DNA of 64,000 nt, taken from positions 6,218,501 through 6,282,500 of the forward strand of contig JAXDDX010000011.1 of the NCBI GenBank assembly GCA_034670405.1, written 5' to 3'. The translations under genes and the position numbers were made by a program. Source of the stretch: Hoplostethus atlanticus. Its lineage: Eukaryota > Chordata > Actinopteri > Trachichthyiformes > Trachichthyidae. The stretch's first letter is position 1; every line of letters begins with the position of its first letter. Under the pieces are notes generated by a model. That model saw only the letters and a list, made by a program, of their open reading frames with translations. It was not told where the DNA came from and did not search any database. Below are positions 29,101-37,300 of this stretch, in pieces.

Positions 29101-30084
29101 GTGGTGTACAGGGAGTGGGTGCCCGTCGAGTCGGCTGGAAGGGAAACCATAACAGATTTAATTTGACACACTTTTTTATACAGGGAAAACACACTGATCA
29201 GGGTATTTGCAGGTTTCACAAGCCAGATTTAAGACTATTTAAGACCTTTTTTAATGCTACATGGAATTTAATTTAAGACCAATTTAAAAATCTAGCTGGC
29301 AAAAGCCTATTTCTGATTCAACTTAGGTAATGAAAGTTGTGAAATTAAAAAATGGGCAATATAAGAAAAAAGACACCAGGAAATTAATTGTTAAGGGACA
29401 TGAAGTTCAATTGTGTCTAGTAAAGCAGACAGGATACATATTACTACTAACCCTGTTCTGTATTAATCTAAGAGTGGATATGCAGCGAGTGACGTCATCC
29501 ACTCCGTGACTGCCAGGCTCCAGACACAACACCCCAGCGCCTTCCTAGCATTCTCTGGGGATTTCGACCACGCCTCTCTCTCCTCTACACTGCCCACCTT
29601 CAAACAGTTTGTCAAGTGCCCTGCCAGGGAAAATAAGACTTTGGACTGGCTGTATGCCAATGTCAAGGAGGCATACAGCTCCACTGCACTCCCACCCTAT
29701 GGCAGATCCGACCACAACCTGGCCCACCTCTCGCCCCTCTACAGGCCTGTTGTCCAGCGGCAGCCAGGTGACCACCAGGACAGTGAGAAGATGGTCACCA
29801 GAGGCCAACGAGGCCTTACAGGTTTGTTTTGAGGCAACAGACTGTGTTCTGTGAGTTGCATGGGGAGGACATTGACGGTCTCACTGACTGCATTACGGAC
29901 TACATTAACTTTCATCCATTCATTCGCGCTGCCTATTTATAAGTACTTTTTTTTTAGTATTTAGTTGTTTAGGCTTTTGTTTTTTGTATTTTGTACCGTG
30001 CCTTTGTATTTTGTACATTCTATTCTGTACATGATACTGTTATGCTGCTGCAACCCCAGACTTTCCCCCTGGGGATCAATAAAG

Positions 30085-30133
<49 letters not shown>

Positions 30134-33100
30134 GAAGCGGAAAGAAGTCATTGCATGGTGAAGAAAAAAATTTGTAAGACCTTAAATTTCAATAATAAGA
30201 CCTTTCCAGACTTTTCAAGGACGTGTGGACATTTACAACAGAGCCCTGTGCACAGAAGGCTTTTAAAAAAGAGCAGCACATAATACCAAGATACATTTCA
30301 GTGAAGGTGGTGCAGTTACATCAGCAGTACCTCAGCCATGCTTAAAGAGTTTGTTCAATTCCATAGAGAACATAACTTCTGGAACTCAGTTGAAGTCATT
30401 TCAGTTCATTAAGAGGTACAATATAGGCTCTGTAATTCATCAATGGCAAATACCCATGGATAACTCCATCATCGCTAAACATTTCTGTCACATAAAATGG
30501 AAATCATCTCCGATACGGTAAAGATGAAGTTAATTTTACGTGCAAAAACATGACTCCCTGCACGTTATATCATTTCCACGTCATTGCTTGCATCGTTTAC
30601 GTCCAGAACTCAGTGTCTAGTGCCTGTTGTTGGTGCTGACTAAATTTTGGCACTGGTTCTCAGATATCTTCTGCCCACCCTCGCTCTCTCTCATCAGTGA
30701 TTTCTCTCACTCGTCAGCTGTCTGTTTAAGCTACTATCTCTTTCTCTCTCCCTCTCTTACTCCAATTCTGTCTAGATACCTAGATTAACTCAATTAATTA
30801 CAATTAGTCTATAGGGAATGTCTATGTCTGGAAGGGGTGTTTAATTTACTAGAGGCAACTAAACCTTTAACCCTATTGCACTTCCTGTAACAGGTGACTG
30901 GGGAGAGTTTCGAATAAAATAAATACCGGGAGGGCTGTCTCAAAAAGCATTATGAGTAATGGGTTAATTGATGGGTCTGGGATGGAGTAAAATAGCTAAG
31001 ATAAGGTTAGACATGAGACAGAAAGAAAGGACAGAGACAGAGACAGAGACAGAGACAGAGAGAGAGAGGAGATAAATTGGACATCAGTCTTGGCTATGAC
31101 AGAGAGGGAAAGACAGAGGTGGTTGGGGATAAGGGGAAGGGAAAGGGAGGGAGTTCATTGAGAGTAGGGGAAATATCTGGCTGATACCAGGCTAAAATAG
31201 GGTATTAATATCAGACAATTTCCCTGATACTAAAATCCAATACCAAAAGCCATATGTAACAAGCCAGAAATCAGAGCAACTTCGTTTTTAGGAGAGAGCC
31301 GAGGGACCAGAGAAAAGGAGGAAAAGCCAGAGGGGGTAAAGATAAAAAATAGTGTTGGAAGTGGAGTGAGAAACTGTTTAATGTCAAGTGTTTATTCTCT
31401 TTCAAGGGAATTTATTGGTTTTGAGCTCATTTTCATGAATGTATATAGGCATGAAGCGTGGTAATATATATATTCTGTTTAAGAAGTTTAAAAACAACAA
31501 ATCGAAGAAGACAGGGGCCTCTCTGCCATATGGGTCCTGATGCTCCAGCACTAAAGGCATCTCCGGAATGCAGGTCCTGCAACTGTGTGGCGCCTTAGTG
31601 TGAGTCAAGAGGTACATCTTGGTAGAGAACAGTGTCCGGCGGCCGGACCACAAGAACATGGTCATAAATCCAATACTGAAAGGAGGGAACTCATTTCAAT
31701 TTTTCTTTCACTGGCATCAACAGTTTCCAAACTGGAGATCTCTAAAAACAGGAGCTGGACACGTATTTCTAATAAACTGGATGCTTAGTATGGTCAACTC
31801 TTTCTATCCTGCTGTATATAGGAACTTTGAACTATATGCAAGGGGAGAGGGGGAGCTCTTGGTGAGACTACATGACGTAGAGACTCTCAATTGTCATCCA
31901 ATAAACCTTTGGCCATCATATGAGGTTTCTTATATGATTTTTTCTAAACCTTTTTATTCTGATATTTGAATTCCATGTTACATTATCAATTTAAAGATAA
32001 TTGAATGCAAACCTTTAATCTGGTAATAGTCTGGGGTTCTTCCTTCACACAGGCATAGATTCAAACTTGCTTCATGTTTGAACTATCTCTGTACTTAAGT
32101 ATATGAGGGTAGTTAAGATAATCAGCATCATATTTCTGGCTATTAAAATTTAGGTTCCTTAAAATGCCAACACTAAACTCATAAGGGTCAAGAGAGGGTC
32201 TGTCAGTGTTATTCTTCTGTGACAGAAAAAGTAGAGGACTCAGATAAAGTGGATTAGGTGGTGGCATGAGGATTTTCATAGTTCTGGTATGTTTTAGCCT
32301 GTGAAGTGCCAGAGCCATTCTCAGTGGGGTGCTTTTAGTCAGGGTTTTTTTTTTTTTGAGTAAACTTTCCAAGCAAAATCAGACCCCTCTGAAGGTACCC
32401 AGCAAACATTTTGACATTGATTAGATGTTGATACGACACCAACATTGAAAACCTGCATAAAAATAGCGCCAAAATGAAAATTAGGACAACATCCGTAGTC
32501 TCCCATAGCTGCATCCATCATTTTGTGACATCAGGGCCTAAATATCTCTGCACACCACATCCATTAAATGCTTTCTAGGCAACTAAACACAAGACAATTC
32601 CTACTTTGTGTGTGTTGGATATTAAACATTTCTAAACACATCCTCTGAACTTTTGACCCTCGAATATAGCTTACTTGCATTCTATTAATATTTTGATGTT
32701 ACTGTGCAGATTATTGAAAGTCTGCCATCACAGGACGCTGTGGTGAGCAGACTCAGACAGGTACAGGGATTCTCAGAATTGCGGGGCTAAGACCCCCACC
32801 TGCATGATTGCTCCATATCCTGTTCTGAAGAATCAGTTATGAAAGTTGTGTGTTCAGCTCTATATAACCCCTGTGCAAGTGTGAATAAACTCAGAACCTT
32901 GCTGACACGCAAATTGCTTGTTGTTGTCACTTTGTTCTCCGAGCTCGTGCTTGACAACCTTCAATCACAGGACAGAGACACAGGACGCAGAGCCAGTGCA
33001 GAGCCTCAAGAGTTTCCAACAATCTGGTGTCAGAAGTGGGATCCTGGACAGAGGTAAGTCTTGTTTTACTCGCAAGCTCTTGCCTCTCTCCGGGATGACC

Positions 33101-34284
33101 AAATTTAGTTGAACTCGTTCTGCTAGGGTATTGCCCGCCTGGGTGGTGTTTCCCCAGGTATGTTGTAAGACCTGTGTGGTGTTTCCCCAGGCATACACAG
33201 TATGTCAGGCATACTGAAAGTCCTGAGAGTGGTTCTCCAGGCATAACCAAAGTGAATTGTTAGTATAGCTACAATTGCACTAAAATCTGGCTGGCGTCCT
33301 ACAGTGTTTCTCTTGTTGATTGATTGTTGTTGGTGTTGGAAATGGGAAAGTCACAGAGTAAGCAAGTCAAATTACAAAATGTGATTAAATACAAGGGCTC
33401 TTCTGATGTTCCAAAAGGAGCCAGGGGTAAATATTCCTACAGTCCAGCCACACCACCTGCGAATACTGAGACTCCAATTGAGTTTGTTCAAAACAGATTG
33501 GGTGGGTTTTACACTCAGCCGTTCTCAGACAATTTGGCAGGCTGGACTGAGGGAATAGGATCCCAGTTGCCGAATCCTTGGCCACGCGAAGGGTCATTTG
33601 ATGATTATCATGTTGGCTTAGCCCAAAGATGTATGGATCATTGGGGATCCTAATTGGGATTACAAGTACATGAATGAGGCTTTGGCTGGATGGCTGAAAT
33701 TGAAGCCCCTTTTGGACAAAGCGCATCCAGCACCAAGACCTCCATTACCTAAACCAGTGGCTCAATTACCACCTCCAATTCTGGTGTTGCCAGAACGAAC
33801 AGTCCTTAAACCAGTACCTCAGAGGCCCCCACCATCCGCTCCTAAGCAGTTGGTAATGGCTCAGACTGTTGTGAGAGGTGATAGTAGTGATGAGGAAGAC
33901 ATACTAGGAGCTATGGGTGCTACTATTGTGTATCCTGATTTGACAAAACTTAAGGCTGATTCAGAATCAGGCTCTAAGATGACTCTTAGATCCTCTATTA
34001 AAGGAGGACAACATCCTCCGGCAGAACCTCCAGAACCTTGCTGACACGCAAATTGCTTGTTGTTGTCACTTTGTTCTCCGAGCGCTCGTGCTTGACAACC
34101 TTCAATCACAGGACAGAGACACAGGACGCAGAGCCAGTGCAGAGCCTCAAGAGTTTCCAACAGTGTGCGTGCATCAGTGTTTCCCTTACAACTGTGAACC
34201 ACCCTGACTAACTTGTATTGGTTTCAATGTCAGTGTCACATGGTCTGAATGCTGTTTCAAAGGTATTTCCACCCTGCTAAGAAA

Positions 34285-34352
<68 letters not shown>

Positions 34353-37300
34353 AATGCATGTACATACTCTTGGTGTCCAGCTGGGCGCGGTACTTGGTGA
34401 AGCCTTTGAGTCTAACCCTCTCCCCCAAAAGATGGAGGAACTCCTCCAGTGCAGGACCGGCAGATTCGTTGTTGTACATCTCCTCTTCGCTGCTCTGGCC
34501 TGCCATGCAGTACATCACCCCCACCTTCAACTGGAAACTCAGCTATGGAGAGAAAAGATATATATGATGGTCTAATTATTAAAAGTTATTTACTTTTGAT
34601 AGTGTGCTTCCTCCTATTTATACATACTAGTTTCACAGCGTTGGGACTAACAGTTTTTTCTTAGATGAAAGGACTCGATTCATTGCTCCACATAATAGTT
34701 CATAACTGACACTGAATGGGTAAATAAAGCATAGAGTTTTAAAAGAATTACAAACAACAGCTTTGTTCCAAATAGAAAGAATTGAAAGAATAATAGAATG
34801 AATAGAATTGAAAGGATGCAGCCTGGGCCATTTACATTTTTGAGATATGGAATGATGAACAGCAGGTATTGATTTCTTTTCACAAAATAGACATAGTGGC
34901 TTGGAAATCTCTCTTTCTCTTTCTTGCCTCTGTCCTCTGTATTTGCTCTCGCCTTACCCCCTGCTCATCCAGCTTCATCAGCTGCTCGGTGACCTTAGGC
35001 GTGTTGAGTGCCAGGCGTAGGCAATGTGCATTGAGCTCAGGCACGAGGTACTCCAGCACATCCTTGAGGGGCAGGCCTCGAGCCAGACCATGCTTGGAGG
35101 TGGAGGGCACCGCATCCTCCAGGATGGACCCGCGCATGGTGTTCAACTGGGAAAAGCAAAACCAGGAGAGAAGAGAGAGTAAATGCAAGAATTAGGGCTG
35201 CAACTAAGCTTTGGATTAAATACAATTTGGATAACAGAGGAACTAATTGTCATTTGTGGCGATATTGTGAGATACTACCCTGCATCTAGCAAGGATTGAG
35301 AATGAGAAAAGGAAAGAGAGGATGTCAAACGAGGACAGACAGGACATACATCACTTATCATGATCCACGGTTGCTGGGGCAGCTCACTAGTTATCCATTT
35401 AGTGTTGTATTATGCTCTTGATTATTGTCAACATTTTTGCACTGACTCAACAAATCAACACACTGTGGCAAAAGGGGATTCTCCATTTTGAACAGTCTGG
35501 AAGAATGTGTTTTTATCTTTAGAGCACATAATCACACAAAGCACAACAGAAGCATGGTCACACAGTGATCTGAACAGAATGTGTGTGGGCTTTGCTGCTG
35601 CTGCTGCTCAGCTTCCACTATGGAGACTCTTAGGCTTCGGGCTAAAACTAACTCAAGGAGGTCTTCCATGAATAAATCAGGAGGAGTGTAGAAGGACCAG
35701 GGTCTGTATATCTAACACGAGTAAATAAACACAGCTGAGTGTCTGTAGTGGTCCTACGGCTCTCGTGGATCACTGATAAGTCTTCACATAGTGTTCGGTA
35801 AGACCACTGTCGGTGCGAACACCCTCTGGGTTAAACAATCTAAAAGGGAAGAAGCGCTCTAGCTGGTGGAGAGAGGACAATGGCTCACCTCTGCGGACAC
35901 TGGACTATTCTCGTCAATGCCATCACATCCCACTCACTCCCACGCCCACGCCCACACAGACACACACACAGGCAGACACACACACACACCTGCCCAGCTC
36001 TCTGCTCTGAAAATAGCAATTAGAGAGAAGAGAGGAAGGCAGGAGGAGGGAAGAAAATAGAGACAAAATACAGCACAGTAGACTGTGTCATCCCAAGAGA
36101 TTGGAACAGTTATTACTCATGGGGCGCTTCTATACGAGTGATGCTTTTCCCTCTCCACTCAAATACCTTTGGCGTTATTTTAGTCTCTTTTAGCTGTGAA
36201 ATGGCACAGCTCAGTCCTTCACAGGCGAAGGCTGACAGAGATGGTGGGTTGGCGTTTGGCTCAGGGGACTAGGACATGCTTCTCTGTCGCTTCGCAATGT
36301 GTCGATAAGAGATGGCAGGGAGGGCTAGAGGGATTCACAAAAGATTTCTTCTCACTGCAAACTGCAGATTGAGCATAGGGGAGAGACAAGTGGGAAAATG
36401 AGCTAATGAAATCCAGCGATCCCAGGTGGAGTGGAGGAATGGAGGGGGTGGCATCTAAGGTCTTGTGGAAGGCACATCTAACAACTTTGAGATCAAGCTT
36501 TTATAATGTCTTTGTCCAATGATGTTTTAAGTACGCAAAGCGCCACATGATTCCACATGCTAACGCCTATATCGTTTGAACTTATAATTGCCTCTCTGTG
36601 ACAACAGCCAGTACAGAGTATGCTAGGTTTTGACACATTTCTAAGCGTCGCTGAGCATTCATGGCTCCATCTTCAACAGCTGTGAATACATCTCAGTGAA
36701 TAGACAAAAACAAACACACACACACACACACAGGAATCAGAACTGACAAAGACAACATCTCATGAGATGTAACGAGAGCATGCATTTGTGGTGCCGTACC
36801 TCGCTAGTTCTGAATATGACCCTGTAGTTGTACTGCTGGCCATGCTCCTTGTGCTCCTCCAACTTCTCCCTCCTCAGACTCACTGCCACTGGGCCCAGGG
36901 TCTCATCCACCCCCAAGTAGTTCCAGTGCTCTGAAGGAGGGATGGGATGGGGGATAGAAATTGAGGAAGTGGGAGAGAGAGGAGGAAGTTACAGAAAGGG
37001 AGAGAAGCGAGGGAAGAGGGATGGAAAAGGAGAATGACACATTTTTTCACATTCCATAAATCAGGCCACAACCCCTTTACAGGTGAGAACTACATATCTA
37101 CTGCATACCATTGATCCATACCACCCCAGTTTGCTCACCTCTGAGGTAAAAGTACTTGCGGTAGTAATAGGCGCCAAGGTCAACGTGTTCTACAAAGCAT
37201 CGCTTGGCCCTGTCGGCATGCTGGCCCTGGCCATCCTTGGGGGCCTCCAACACAGCAACGGCAGTGTTGGTGAAGTGGGTAGTGAGGGTGGCCTCAAGGG

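Larger units (their letters stand above)
29205..30235. repeat. TTAAGACC-rich interspersed repeat, interrupted by a LINE fragment
   Basis: Blocks rich in ttaagacc/agacctt flank the LINE on both sides (29228-29290 and 30172-30225), a pattern typical of a widespread fish DNA repeat. I infer one older element split by the LINE. Confidence 0.45.
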
